This document shows positions 6,643 through 14,422 of a stretch of DNA of 16,662 nt, one piece after another. Position 1 is the first letter of the stretch; each line of letters begins with the position of its first letter. The DNA is from JAXFQS01 sp051892815. Its GTDB lineage: Bacteria; Verrucomicrobiota; Kiritimatiellia; RFP12; DVOR01. The notes under the pieces are model-generated. The model was not told the origin of the DNA, ran no database searches, and saw only the letters and a list, made by a program, of their open reading frames with translations. The position numbers and the translations under genes were made by a program. The stretch lies in NCBI GenBank assembly GCA_051892815.1, contig JBJFGP010000109.1, forward strand, positions 1 through 16,662, in the 5' to 3' direction.

Positions 6643-7977
6643 CTAGGCGCGAATCAGCGAGAGCAGTTCGTCGCGGCGGCGCTCCATTTCCGCCCGGGAG
6701 GTAGCCTCCAGGTTGAGGCGGACGCGCGGCTCGGTATTCGAGCAGCGCACATTGAACCACCACTCGCCGAACTCCACGCTCACGCCGTCGAGCTCGAAAC
6801 AATTTCCCTTCGGACCGTAGAGCGACTTGATCTTCTCCAGCACCAGCTTCGGGTCTCCGGAGACCCTGCTGTTGATCTCTCCGGACGGGTAGTATTTGCG
6901 CAGCGGCGCGACCAACTCCGAGAGCGTTTTCCCCGAGTTCGACACCATATTCGCAAGCGCCAAGGCCGCCATCGCCGCAGATTCCGCCGTCGAATTGTCC
7001 TTGAAATAGTAGTGCCCCGAGAGTTCGCCCGCAAAGAGCGCATCGTGCTCCCGCATCTGGGCCTTGATGAAGGCGTGACCCACGCGGCTCATCATCGGCG
7101 TTCCGCCCGCGGCCTCGATAACCTCCTTGACCACGCGGCTCGAACGAAGGTCGTAGAAGATTACCCCCTTGCGCGTGGCAAGAATGTCCTGAGCAATCAG
7201 CGCGGTAGCCAAGTCCATCGCCACAATCTCGCCCTTCTCGTCGACGAATCCGGCCCTGTCCGAGTCCCCGTCGAAAGCCACCCCGAAGGCGTACTTGCCG
7301 GGATTCTCCCGGATCAGCTTCTGCAAATCCGCGAGGGTCTCGGTCTTGAGCGGATTGGCCTCGTGGTTGGGAAAGCGGCCGTCGGGCGTCTCGTAGAGAC
7401 CGTCCCAGGTCACGCCCGTGCCGACGAGCGTCTGAGCCTCCCAAATGCCCATGCCGTTGGCAAAGTCGATGGCCAAATGGAGCGGGCGCTTGAGGTGCGC
7501 GAAGGTCTGCACATGGGCCTTGTAGGCGGGCAGAATGTCGAGCGCTTCAACCTTCCCCGGCTGCGGGGGGAGCGCAGCAAAGGCGCCGCTTTCGACTATC
7601 TGCTGGATCTCCATGATGCCGCTCGCGCCGGAGATGGGCACGGCGTTGGCGCGGCAGAGCTTGAAACCGTTCCACTCGCCGGGGTTGTGCGAAGCGGTGA
7701 TCATCACACCGCCGTCGGCGCCGCAGTGGGCGTTGGCGAAGTAGGACATCGGGGTCGAGGCGTGGCCCAGGTCGATGACATCCGCGCCCTGCTCGGTTGC
7801 GCCCTTGACGAAGTTCTGGAAGAGCGGTTCGCTGTGGGGGCGTATGTCGCGGGCGACGACGATCTTGCGGCATTTGGCGAATGTGACATAGGCGCGGCCG
7901 ATGCGGTAGGCGAGTTCGTCGGTGAGGTCTTTGCCGTAGACGCCGCGGATGTCGTATGCTTTGAAGATTCCGGACAT
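6643..7977 (-). CDS. phosphomannomutase/phosphoglucomutase (alpha-D-phosphohexomutase family)
   Basis: Interconverts hexose 6-phosphates and 1-phosphates in the cytoplasm, supplying precursors of nucleotide sugars (GDP-mannose, UDP-glucose). The 444-aa product has the normal length of the bacterial PMM/PGM type. The N-terminus FKAYDIRGVYG is typical. The catalytic serine is S96 in TASHNPGEWNG. The magnesium site is D236, D238 and D240 in DGDSDRAG. The C-terminal phosphate loop is RCSNTEPRVRL. ATG 7977 lies 11 bases after the recA stop. The nearest AGGAG overlaps the recA stop codon at a rather long 14-base distance, suggesting co-transcription and perhaps coupling with recA. Mannose versus glucose specificity cannot be fixed from the sequence. 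A uridylyltransferase-like gene nearby (11442-12755) may draw on the same hexose phosphates. Confidence 0.95.
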   Translation of the reverse strand: MSGIFKAYDIRGVYGKDLTDELAYRIGRAYVTFAKCRKIVVARDIRPHSEPLFQNFVKGATEQGADVIDLGHASTPMSYFANAHCGADGGVMITASHNPGEWNGFKLCRANAVPISGASGIMEIQQIVESGAFAALPPQPGKVEALDILPAYKAHVQTFAHLKRPLHLAIDFANGMGIWEAQTLVGTGVTWDGLYETPDGRFPNHEANPLKTETLADLQKLIRENPGKYAFGVAFDGDSDRAGFVDEKGEIVAMDLATALIAQDILATRKGVIFYDLRSSRVVKEVIEAAGGTPMMSRVGHAFIKAQMREHDALFAGELSGHYYFKDNSTAESAAMAALALANMVSNSGKTLSELVAPLRKYYPSGEINSRVSGDPKLVLEKIKSLYGPKGNCFELDGVSVEFGEWWFNVRCSNTEPRVRLNLEATSRAEMERRRDELLSLIRA

Positions 7978-7988
7978 GGTGGGTTTGT

Positions 7989-9056
7989 TTACTCCTGTGT
8001 CTTGTCAGAGACGGGTTTGTCGGGGTTGGTTTCCGCCGCGGGGTAGCCTGGGAGGGTGACGCCCTTGGCCTTGAGTATGGCGGCGATGATGCGGTTGGCG
8101 GTTTCGGGGTGTTTGGAGAGGTAGTCGGCGGCGGCGACGGAGCCTTGGCCGATCTGTTCGGATTCGAAGGAGAGCCAGGAGCCGCGCTTGGCGATGACCT
8201 GGGCGGATAGGCCGGCTTCGATGACGGAGCCTTCCCAGGAGATGCCTTTGGAGTAGATGATGTCGAACTCGGCTTCGGTGAAGGGGGGGGCGACTTTGTT
8301 TTTGACGACTTTGACGCGGGTGCGGTTGCCGATGATGCCGCCGGAGGTCTCTTTGATGGTGCCGACGCGGGCAACGTGGAGGCGGACGGAGGCGTAGAAT
8401 TTGAGGGCGCGTCCGCCGGGTGTCGTCTCGGGGTTGCCGAACATGACGCCGATTTTTTCGCGGATTTGGTTGGTGAAGATGCAAAGGGTCTTGGTCTGGG
8501 CGATGGCGGCCGTGAGTTTGCGCAGGGCCTGGGACATGAGGCGGGCCTGGAGGCCGACATGGGCGTCTCCCATATCGCCGTCAATCTCGGCCTGGGGTGT
8601 GAGGGCGGCGACGGAGTCGACGACGATGAGGTCGAGGGCGTGGCTTCTGACGAGCTGTTCGGCGATGGTGAGGGCTTCTTCGCCGGAGGCTGGCTGGGCG
8701 ACGAGGAGGTTGTTGACGTCGACGCCGAGTTTGGCGGCGTAGGTGGGGTCGAGGGCGTGCTCGGCGTCGATGAAGGCGGCTTGACCTCCGGCCTTCTGGA
8801 TGTTGGCCACGACATGGAGGGTGAGGGTGGTTTTGCCGGAGGATTCGGGGCCGTAGATTTCGACGATGCGGCCGCGGGGGAGTCCGCCGACGCCGAGGGC
8901 CAGATCGAGGGAAAAGGCTCCGGTGCTGACGACGGGGATGTTCTGCGCGGCCTTGTCGCTCATCTTCATAATGGCGGTCTCGCCGAACTCTTTGCGAATC
9001 TGGGCAAGGACGGCGTCGAGCTGGGAAGGTGCTGGTGCGGGCTTCTTTTCGGCCAT
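7989..9056 (-). CDS. recA: recombinase RecA
   Basis: ATP-dependent strand-exchange protein for homologous recombination and SOS induction. The 355-aa product is complete and of normal length. Visible parts: N-terminal polymerisation helix (LDAVLAQIRKEFGETAIMKM), Walker A GPESSGKT (69-76), catalytic E99 in DAEHALDP, Walker B LDLIVVDS (141-148), and DNA-binding loop L2 around IREKIGVMFGNPETTPGG (198-215). The C-terminal tail is short and only mildly acidic (VSDKTQE). ATG 9056 is preceded by GGAG at 6 bases. The gene has its own promoter with an inverted repeat in the spacer, and is followed after 11 bases by the phosphohexomutase gene, an unusual partner: recX is the common neighbour elsewhere and is absent here. 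Confidence 0.98.
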   Translation of the reverse strand: MAEKKPAPAPSQLDAVLAQIRKEFGETAIMKMSDKAAQNIPVVSTGAFSLDLALGVGGLPRGRIVEIYGPESSGKTTLTLHVVANIQKAGGQAAFIDAEHALDPTYAAKLGVDVNNLLVAQPASGEEALTIAEQLVRSHALDLIVVDSVAALTPQAEIDGDMGDAHVGLQARLMSQALRKLTAAIAQTKTLCIFTNQIREKIGVMFGNPETTPGGRALKFYASVRLHVARVGTIKETSGGIIGNRTRVKVVKNKVAPPFTEAEFDIIYSKGISWEGSVIEAGLSAQVIAKRGSWLSFESEQIGQGSVAAADYLSKHPETANRIIAAILKAKGVTLPGYPAAETNPDKPVSDKTQE

Positions 9057-9085
9057 GGGGTTCTCCGGGGTGTGGTACGGGGCTT

Positions 9086-9114
9086 AGTATACCATTTTCG
9101 GGGTCGAAAAGCAA
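9086..9114 (-). promoter_or_regulatory. recA promoter with an inverted-repeat operator candidate
   Basis: On the minus strand TTGCTT (9114-9109) and TATACT (9091-9086) are 17 bases apart, and TGG before the -10 makes it an extended -10 promoter. Between them TTTTCG (9110-9105) and CGAAAA (9100-9095) form a perfect 6-bp inverted repeat with a 4-base gap. A repressor bound there would block RNA polymerase. RecA genes are usually LexA-controlled, so a lineage-specific LexA site is the simplest reading, but the site does not match the E. coli or Bacillus boxes. Confidence 0.65.
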
Positions 9115-9261
9115 AGCCGGAGGTGGCGCGCGGGCGTTTTTCGCACGGGCCGTCTCCGGCGGGAATTGGTGCGTTGGAATGGGGCCGGCGGGTGGCTGGG
9201 AACGCCCCCGGGAGGTGTCCAGGTTCCGGCCCGGCTGCCTGACGGGAAGGGGGCTGGGTCT

Positions 9262-11361
9262 TTAGCGCAAGGTGAGGGGCTTGCCGGGCGCGAGGGGGAT
9301 GCGGTAGGCGCCGTCGGGACCCTTGACAGGCGCGGGGCCGTCGGTCTGCGGCGCGTGCGGCCAGGAGATGACGAGGGTGCCTTGTCCGCGCGGCGCGGGT
9401 ATGACGGTGAGGGTCTTGCCGGTGTGTTCGACGGTGATTTCGCCGTGGGGTGTGGGGACTTTGCCCTTCATCCACTTGAGGCCGCCGAGGTTGGGTCGGA
9501 CCTCATAGGTCGCGTAGCCGGGCGCGGTTGGCGCGACACCCAGGAAGTAGCGCCCGAGAAGGTAGACCGGGCCGGCGCCCCAGGCGTGGCAATGGCTGCG
9601 GCCGTAAGGCCGGCCGTACATGGCCAGATGCTCGTTTCCGCGCTCCTTGGGGTTGTAGGCCTCCCAGAAGGTGGTGGCGCCGAGTTCGAGCATGCCGCCC
9701 CAGTAGTCGCGCATCTCTCGAAGGACGTCGCGGTGGCGGCCGATGGCGCAGAGGGCTTCGAGTTCGTAGAAGCGCATGTAGGGCGTGTGTATGGGCATCA
9801 CGGCAGGGTTGAGGAGCACCTTCTGGGCGATTCTGTCCTGCTCTTCGGGTGTGAAGTAGCCGTCGAAAAGGGCGAACATGTTGGCATAGCGGTTGAATTC
9901 GGATACGCTGCCGTCGGGCTTGAGGAAGTGCATCAGACCGGACTTCTCCGCGTTATAGTAGACCTCGCGGATGCGTTTGCGCAGGGTGTCGGATTGGCTT
10001 TGGTAGCGCTCGGCGGCGGGCAGGTCTCCGGCGCGGCGTGCGGCGGATGCCATCACGCGGAGGGCTTTGGCGAAGAGGATTTGGACGAAGGAGGCGGCGC
10101 CGCCGTTTTTGCTCATGGGGCCTGGCGCCCAGTCGATGAAGACCCAGTCTCCGGGCTTGTCGTAGAGGAAGCCGTCGGGGCGGACTTGCTGCTGGCAGTA
10201 CGCCATCAGGGTCTGCATGCGGGGGTAGACTTGGGCGAGGTAGTCGCCGTCGCCGGTGAAGAGGTAGTAGTCGTCGAGGGCGGTGAACCAGAAGAGGGAG
10301 TAGTCGAGGATGGTGTTGAGGTGGGCCAGGACGGGGTCTTTACCGCGCAGGAGGTTGGACGTGCGGCGGACGATGGGGGCGTCGAAAAAGGTGTAGTAGT
10401 TCATCAAGTAGCTTTGGGCGGCGTCTCCCGACCAGACCCAGCGGTCGCGCTTGATGCCGTCGAGGAAGAACTCTCGGGCGGTGAGTTCGAGGGTTCGTAC
10501 GCTGGTCTGCCAGATGCGGTTGAGTAGGATATCGTCGCACTCGAAGGCACCTCTGCAGGTCAGTCCTAGGCTCTCTTCTTCGGCGGAGATGGATTGGACT
10601 TGGACGCCGGGTTCGAGGGGGTGGACGGCGATCCAGCGAAAGCCGCGGGATTCGGGGAGTGGATAGGCGTCGCATTGGGGAAGGTCGAGATCGAGCCAGA
10701 TGTCGGCGCCGTCCTTGTCGCGGGCTTCGGCTTCGGACTCGGCGAAGACAAGGCGGGCGCGGCCGGCTTTGGCGATGCCGTGGAGGGTCGCGAAGCCGAA
10801 GGTCTCGCGGCCGAAGTCGACCAGCAGGGCGTCGCCCTGGCGGATGGTGCGCGCGGGTTTGATGGGCGTGCGGCGCATGGGGAAGCGGGAGGCGGGGGCG
10901 TCGAGAACTTCGGCTCTGACGGTGCGTTTGTCCTGCAGGGAGACCTCCCAGGAGGCGTCGCTCCAGACCTCGTCGCCGGATACCTTGAGGCAGGGCGGCG
11001 TCTGGGAGTTGAAGACGGTCACGCTCAGGCGGTTGGTCCCGGCTGGGACAGTGATGGTGCCGTCGGGCGCGCGGTCGAGGGTGAGATAGAGGGTCGTGGC
11101 GCGGCAGACCCCTTCGGCTTCGAGGCGGACGGTCGCTGGGCGCTCCAGGACAAGTTGCTTGGAGAAGACCACCACGGGGTAGTGGCCGTACGCCGGCCAG
11201 AAGGGCGCCCACGGCTGGCCCCGTTCGATGCGCCGCGCCTGCACCCCGAGCCCCATCCAAATGTCGCGGTCGCCGGGATAGACCAGATACGCCCCCTCCT
11301 TCGCCCAAGCCGCGAGCGTCAGCACCAACGCGCCCAGCACCAGCCAACCTTTTCGTCCCAT
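9262..11361 (-). CDS. exported GH78-type alpha-L-rhamnosidase-like glycoside hydrolase
   Basis: A 699-aa secreted enzyme. Residues 1-20 (GWLVLGALVLTLAAWA) form a cleavable signal peptide. An N-terminal beta-sandwich region leads into an (alpha/alpha)6 barrel with DGIKRDRWVWSGD (301-313), the position of the GH78 signature, and GATTFWEAYNP with E567 where the family has its catalytic base. The canonical signature is closer to RDERLGWTGD; here the general-acid glutamate is replaced and the loop is one residue shorter. GH78 enzymes remove terminal alpha-L-rhamnose; with this variant the sugar or linkage may differ. ATG 11361 has AGGAAAGG 9 bases upstream, and the only signal-peptide start is here although the frame is open further upstream. 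It is the last gene of the carbohydrate cluster, 80 bases after the pyrophosphorylase gene, with a hairpin between them. Confidence 0.85.
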   Translation of the reverse strand: MGRKGWLVLGALVLTLAAWAKEGAYLVYPGDRDIWMGLGVQARRIERGQPWAPFWPAYGHYPVVVFSKQLVLERPATVRLEAEGVCRATTLYLTLDRAPDGTITVPAGTNRLSVTVFNSQTPPCLKVSGDEVWSDASWEVSLQDKRTVRAEVLDAPASRFPMRRTPIKPARTIRQGDALLVDFGRETFGFATLHGIAKAGRARLVFAESEAEARDKDGADIWLDLDLPQCDAYPLPESRGFRWIAVHPLEPGVQVQSISAEEESLGLTCRGAFECDDILLNRIWQTSVRTLELTAREFFLDGIKRDRWVWSGDAAQSYLMNYYTFFDAPIVRRTSNLLRGKDPVLAHLNTILDYSLFWFTALDDYYLFTGDGDYLAQVYPRMQTLMAYCQQQVRPDGFLYDKPGDWVFIDWAPGPMSKNGGAASFVQILFAKALRVMASAARRAGDLPAAERYQSQSDTLRKRIREVYYNAEKSGLMHFLKPDGSVSEFNRYANMFALFDGYFTPEEQDRIAQKVLLNPAVMPIHTPYMRFYELEALCAIGRHRDVLREMRDYWGGMLELGATTFWEAYNPKERGNEHLAMYGRPYGRSHCHAWGAGPVYLLGRYFLGVAPTAPGYATYEVRPNLGGLKWMKGKVPTPHGEITVEHTGKTLTVIPAPRGQGTLVISWPHAPQTDGPAPVKGPDGAYRIPLAPGKPLTLR

Positions 11362-11395
11362 CGCTGTCAACCTTTCCTGCGTTTTGGTGTCAAGG

Positions 11396-11431
11396 AAAGG
11401 GGGCGCAAGGTGTCCACCCGCCGCCCCCCTT
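11396..11431 (-). terminator. G+C-rich hairpin between the pyrophosphorylase and GH78 genes
   Basis: On the minus strand AAGGGGGGCG (11431-11422) pairs with CGCCCCCTTT (11405-11396) apart from one extra G, with a ~16-base loop. Three T precede CC, a weak U-tract. It starts 11 bases after the pyrophosphorylase stop. It could partly terminate the upstream message or reduce expression of the GH78 gene. Confidence 0.45.
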
Positions 11432-11441
11432 CGCGCCCAAG

Positions 11442-12755
11442 TCAGTCCCGCTCCGGCGTCAGCGGATGGACGGGGTCGATACCGAACGGCATCGGCGGAA
11501 GTTCCCGCGAAGCCTCCCGTAGCCGCCGCATCCACTTGGCCATCAGATCCATGCGGCACGACTCCGGAGAGTCCTTCCCCTCGGCGTTCTTCACCGGCGA
11601 GAACTCCTCGTTGCGGTCGAACGCCAAATTGACCACCGTCCGGGCGTCGGGGAGGACGTCGAAGATGAACTTCTCGAACTTGCAGGCGTTGGGCTTGTCC
11701 GGCTTCACGGTCGACCCGTCCTCCGCGCAGAAAGGTATCTTCTTGCGCGCAATGTGCAGCGGCATCTCCCCGAGCGCCTCACGCTTGAGGAACTCCCTCG
11801 AAAAGACATGGATCGCCACGCTGCCGAAACGATAGTAGAGCGCCCCCGATATCGTCCGGCGGTTCATCTGCTCAGGCGTCAGCTCCGAATACTCCACCAT
11901 CCCGTAGCGCCCGTCGGCACGCTTGACCACGATTCCAAGCCCTTCCGACGGCTCGCGCTTGGCGCAGACCTTGATCGAAATGTCTGCACCCCTCAGGTCG
12001 TGCAAGCCCAAGAAAGCCGGGTCGCAGATTTCCACCATCGGGTTGTCCACCTGGAAGAAAAAGAGCGTGTCCACACCCCGCTTCTCCATGTCCTCGATGG
12101 CACCCGAGGCCGCCAATGCCGAGAGCGTTCCGCCGTGGCCGTCGGGCGACATGAAGACGTGCCCGGGCCTATCGAGGATAATCTTTCCTTCGGGGTCGAG
12201 CGCCGGCCACATGCCTTGCACGAAGAAGAAAACATCCGCTTCCGGAAGGCCGAAGAAGCCATTCTGCCGGAAGTGTTCGCGCGTTGCCTCGTCGTTGGTC
12301 TCGCTCGTCATGATGTAGAAAGGAATGCGCACGCCGTAGGCCTTGTCGAGCGCGAGAATCTTGCGGGCGTGGTAGAAAAAGAGGGTGCGGTCTTTGATGG
12401 GGCCGACGGGATAGGCGCCCTTGGGGCCGTCGAATCCGAGCCTTGAACCTTGTCCGCCGGCTACGAGCAGGACGCCGGCGCGGCCGGCTTTGATGAGGTC
12501 TCGTCCGCGGGCGGCGGCCTGGGCGCGTGCGGTGCCGGAAAGTTCCTCGACGGGTGCCGGGGGGCACTCTTGGCGGGGGGCATCTTGGGGGGCGGCCTTG
12601 AGGAGGGCGCGCATGCGGTTGATGGCGGCGAAGTCGAAGGTTTCAATCTGCGCCAGGAGGGCGTTTTGTTCGTCCGCGCCGAGGCGATCCCAGAAGCGGA
12701 GGATCTGTTCCTGGCCGTTTTCGCGGAGGAGTTTCTGTGCGGTTTCGAGGGTCAT
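11442..12755 (-). CDS. UDP-N-acetylhexosamine pyrophosphorylase-like nucleotidyltransferase (UDPGP family)
   Basis: Cytoplasmic enzyme forming a UDP-sugar and pyrophosphate from UTP and a sugar 1-phosphate. The 437-aa product resembles the eukaryotic AGX1/UAP1 group, unlike bacterial GalU or GlmU. It has the nucleotide loop GGQGSRLGFDGPKG (100-113), the uridine-site motif PDGHGG (204-209), the metal-site stretch FFQVDNPM (233-240), GMVEYSEL (285-292), and the late KPNACKFEKFIFD segment (355-366) with K389 in FSPVKN. Members use GlcNAc-1-P, GalNAc-1-P or other hexose phosphates; the exact substrate is not readable. ATG 12755 has GGAG 10 bases upstream. It follows the 52-aa membrane protein by 30 bases in the same direction. 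Bacterial members are well known in PVC and Bacteroidota lineages, which supports the proposed host. Confidence 0.88.
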   Translation of the reverse strand: MTLETAQKLLRENGQEQILRFWDRLGADEQNALLAQIETFDFAAINRMRALLKAAPQDAPRQECPPAPVEELSGTARAQAAARGRDLIKAGRAGVLLVAGGQGSRLGFDGPKGAYPVGPIKDRTLFFYHARKILALDKAYGVRIPFYIMTSETNDEATREHFRQNGFFGLPEADVFFFVQGMWPALDPEGKIILDRPGHVFMSPDGHGGTLSALAASGAIEDMEKRGVDTLFFFQVDNPMVEICDPAFLGLHDLRGADISIKVCAKREPSEGLGIVVKRADGRYGMVEYSELTPEQMNRRTISGALYYRFGSVAIHVFSREFLKREALGEMPLHIARKKIPFCAEDGSTVKPDKPNACKFEKFIFDVLPDARTVVNLAFDRNEEFSPVKNAEGKDSPESCRMDLMAKWMRRLREASRELPPMPFGIDPVHPLTPERD

Positions 12756-12785
12756 TTTATGGGTTCTCCGTGTTGAGTCTCGGGG

Positions 12786-12944
12786 CTAGGGGCGGGCGCG
12801 GCGGGTGCGCACTTCGTCGTCCCAGTCCTGGTCGAAGCGGCGGGCTTCGCGGCGGCGCCGCCGGTCGATGATGTGGTAGGGGAGGATGAAGAGGGTGGCG
12901 AGGGCGATGGCGGCGGTGATGGTCAGGGCGAGGGCTGGAATCAT
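12786..12944 (-). CDS. small single-span membrane protein, 52 aa
   Basis: The ATG at 12944 overlaps the TGA of the upstream oxidoreductase as ATGA, a classic translational-coupling junction, and the pyrophosphorylase starts 30 bases after its stop. The product begins MIPALALTITAAIALATLFI, a clear transmembrane helix of about 20 residues. It is followed by a strongly basic stretch (RRRRREARR, residues ~28-36) and then an acidic patch (DQDWDDE). The positive-inside rule puts the C-terminal tail in the cytoplasm. I do not recognise a family; size and form recall small membrane proteins that anchor or regulate partners. The nearest partner by order is the lipoprotein oxidoreductase. Coding status rests on the overlap, on spacing and on the sensible topology. 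Confidence 0.65.
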   Translation of the reverse strand: MIPALALTITAAIALATLFILPYHIIDRRRRREARRFDQDWDDEVRTRRARP

Positions 12945-14413
12945 TTTGTCTCGGGGTCGGCGGGGCGGGTTGCGGGGGCGGCGTCGGCGAGGGCTTTTGC
13001 CTGGACGAGGGTGTGGTATTTGGTGCGGATGAAGTCGCTTTCCCACGGGGGCATGGTGCCGGCGCGGAGGTAGCGGATGAACTGTTCGGTGGCTTGGGCG
13101 AAGTGCGCCTCATGGCCGTTGCGGTAGGTTTCGGGGATGAGGATCTGGAAGCCTTCGGGGAGGGGTTTCATAGCCACGCCCGGGTAGCGTTGGTTGATAG
13201 CTCTGAGGGCCTTTTCTAGGCACCTTCGGGTCTCGGAGGTGGGCACCTTTCCGGTGGGGAGTACGTAGAGTTCGGGGCGGTAGTTTTCAACCTTTCCCTG
13301 GCGGATGAGCAAGGTGGCTTTGGAGCCGCGCATTTGGGAGTAGTGGGTGTCGCCGCCGCCTTCGGGGGGCTCGAAGTCCCAGACGACGGAGATTTTGGCG
13401 TGGATGCCGCGCAGGCTGTAGGTGAACTCGCCGTTGGCCATCACGTCGATGGCGTCGCGGCCGGGGGTGCGCACGGGGTCGAGGAAGAGGGGAAAGTCGT
13501 CGAGCCCGGTGGACTTCTTGAACTGGTCGCGGGTGATGCGGGTGGGCCACTTGGCGGCGCGGCAGAGGCGGACGTCGGCGGGCTGGAGGGAGGCGCCGGG
13601 GAAGAGTTCGTACTGCACCAGGTCGACCAGGTGGGTGGTGACGTCGACGATGCCTTCGCCTTGGCGGGTCACGTCGTAGTACCAGGCCGGGCGGCGAAGG
13701 GGTTTGCCGGCGACGTGCTTGCAGAAGTGGTGGACGGATTCTTTGGTGACGGCGGGGTCGTCGGGCGTGCCCGGGAGCTGCTCGCCGTAGACTTCCGGGA
13801 AGCGCGCCAGGAGGCCTTGGAGGATGGTGGTGATTTCGTAGCGCTCGGTCATGATGTCGCGCAGGATCAGCCCCTTCTCGCGGGCGATGGCCATGGCGTT
13901 GGTGAGTTTCGCGTAGGAGGCGGCGTCGAGCGCGATGGGCTTGTCGGTGTGGACATTGAAGCCAGCCTTGACGCCCTGGAGGATGTAGTCGGCCTTGCGC
14001 GAATTGTCCCCCGCCAGCACCAGCGTGTTGCCCCGCTTCTCGCGCAGGCAGCGCTCCAGATAGGTCTCGCCCGCGAAGACCCGCTCATTCCACCGCGTCG
14101 GCGAATCCGTGCGCGAGTTGAACTGCCGGATGGCCGCCAGATGCGCCTCCAGTTCCGGCCCTTGCGGGGCGTAGACGGCCACCTCCGGCGAGACCCCCTC
14201 GAGCATCCGCTTCTGGACCAGATAGGCGTGGAAATGGCCCGGATCCAAAGTCACCAGCCGCACCAGCGGAGCCGGCTCGCGAGGCTGGAGCGTGCGCGCC
14301 GCCTCCGCCATCGGATCCGCCGGAAGCCCGTCGTTCCCGCCAACCCCCGACCCCGAAAGAAAGCAACCTCCCAGCGCCACTCCCGCCAATGCCAGCAACC
14401 CAATCGTGCGCAT
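12941..14413 (-). CDS. lipoprotein Gfo/Idh/MocA-type oxidoreductase with distinct C-terminal domain
   Basis: A 490-aa exported oxidoreductase-like protein. The first 17 residues form a lipoprotein signal with the lipobox LGGC (C17), so the mature protein is membrane-tethered. Instead of the GxGxxG loop, its N-terminal Rossmann-like part has LVTLDPGHFHAYL (53-65), a form known in a Bacteroidota/PVC subgroup with a special oxidoreductase C-terminal domain. VHTDKPIA (155-161) takes the place of the family EKP motif. Relatives are NAD(P)-dependent sugar or cyclitol dehydrogenases, or glycosidases with tightly bound NAD; the changed cofactor loop makes simple NAD binding uncertain. ATG 14413 has AGGAG at 6 bases. 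It lies 9 bases after the Tat-type Gfo/Idh gene and overlaps the downstream small membrane protein gene. The two exported oxidoreductases probably act on the same glycan-derived substrate. Confidence 0.85.
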   Translation of the reverse strand: MRTIGLLALAGVALGGCFLSGSGVGGNDGLPADPMAEAARTLQPREPAPLVRLVTLDPGHFHAYLVQKRMLEGVSPEVAVYAPQGPELEAHLAAIRQFNSRTDSPTRWNERVFAGETYLERCLREKRGNTLVLAGDNSRKADYILQGVKAGFNVHTDKPIALDAASYAKLTNAMAIAREKGLILRDIMTERYEITTILQGLLARFPEVYGEQLPGTPDDPAVTKESVHHFCKHVAGKPLRRPAWYYDVTRQGEGIVDVTTHLVDLVQYELFPGASLQPADVRLCRAAKWPTRITRDQFKKSTGLDDFPLFLDPVRTPGRDAIDVMANGEFTYSLRGIHAKISVVWDFEPPEGGGDTHYSQMRGSKATLLIRQGKVENYRPELYVLPTGKVPTSETRRCLEKALRAINQRYPGVAMKPLPEGFQILIPETYRNGHEAHFAQATEQFIRYLRAGTMPPWESDFIRTKYHTLVQAKALADAAPATRPADPETK

Positions 14414-14422
14414 CTCCCGCTC

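Noticed and set aside
5695..8046. A 783-codon plus-strand frame across the nitroreductase and mutase genes.
   Set aside because: It runs through two firm minus-strand genes and a terminator, and its product has no recognisable motif. It is a composition artefact.
9214..9221. GGTGTCCA occurring in three intergenic regions (9214, 11409, 15855) as a shared regulatory site.
   Set aside because: The same 8-mer also occurs inside nrdD (1082-1089), and only one copy is associated with a good -10 element. Chance explains it.
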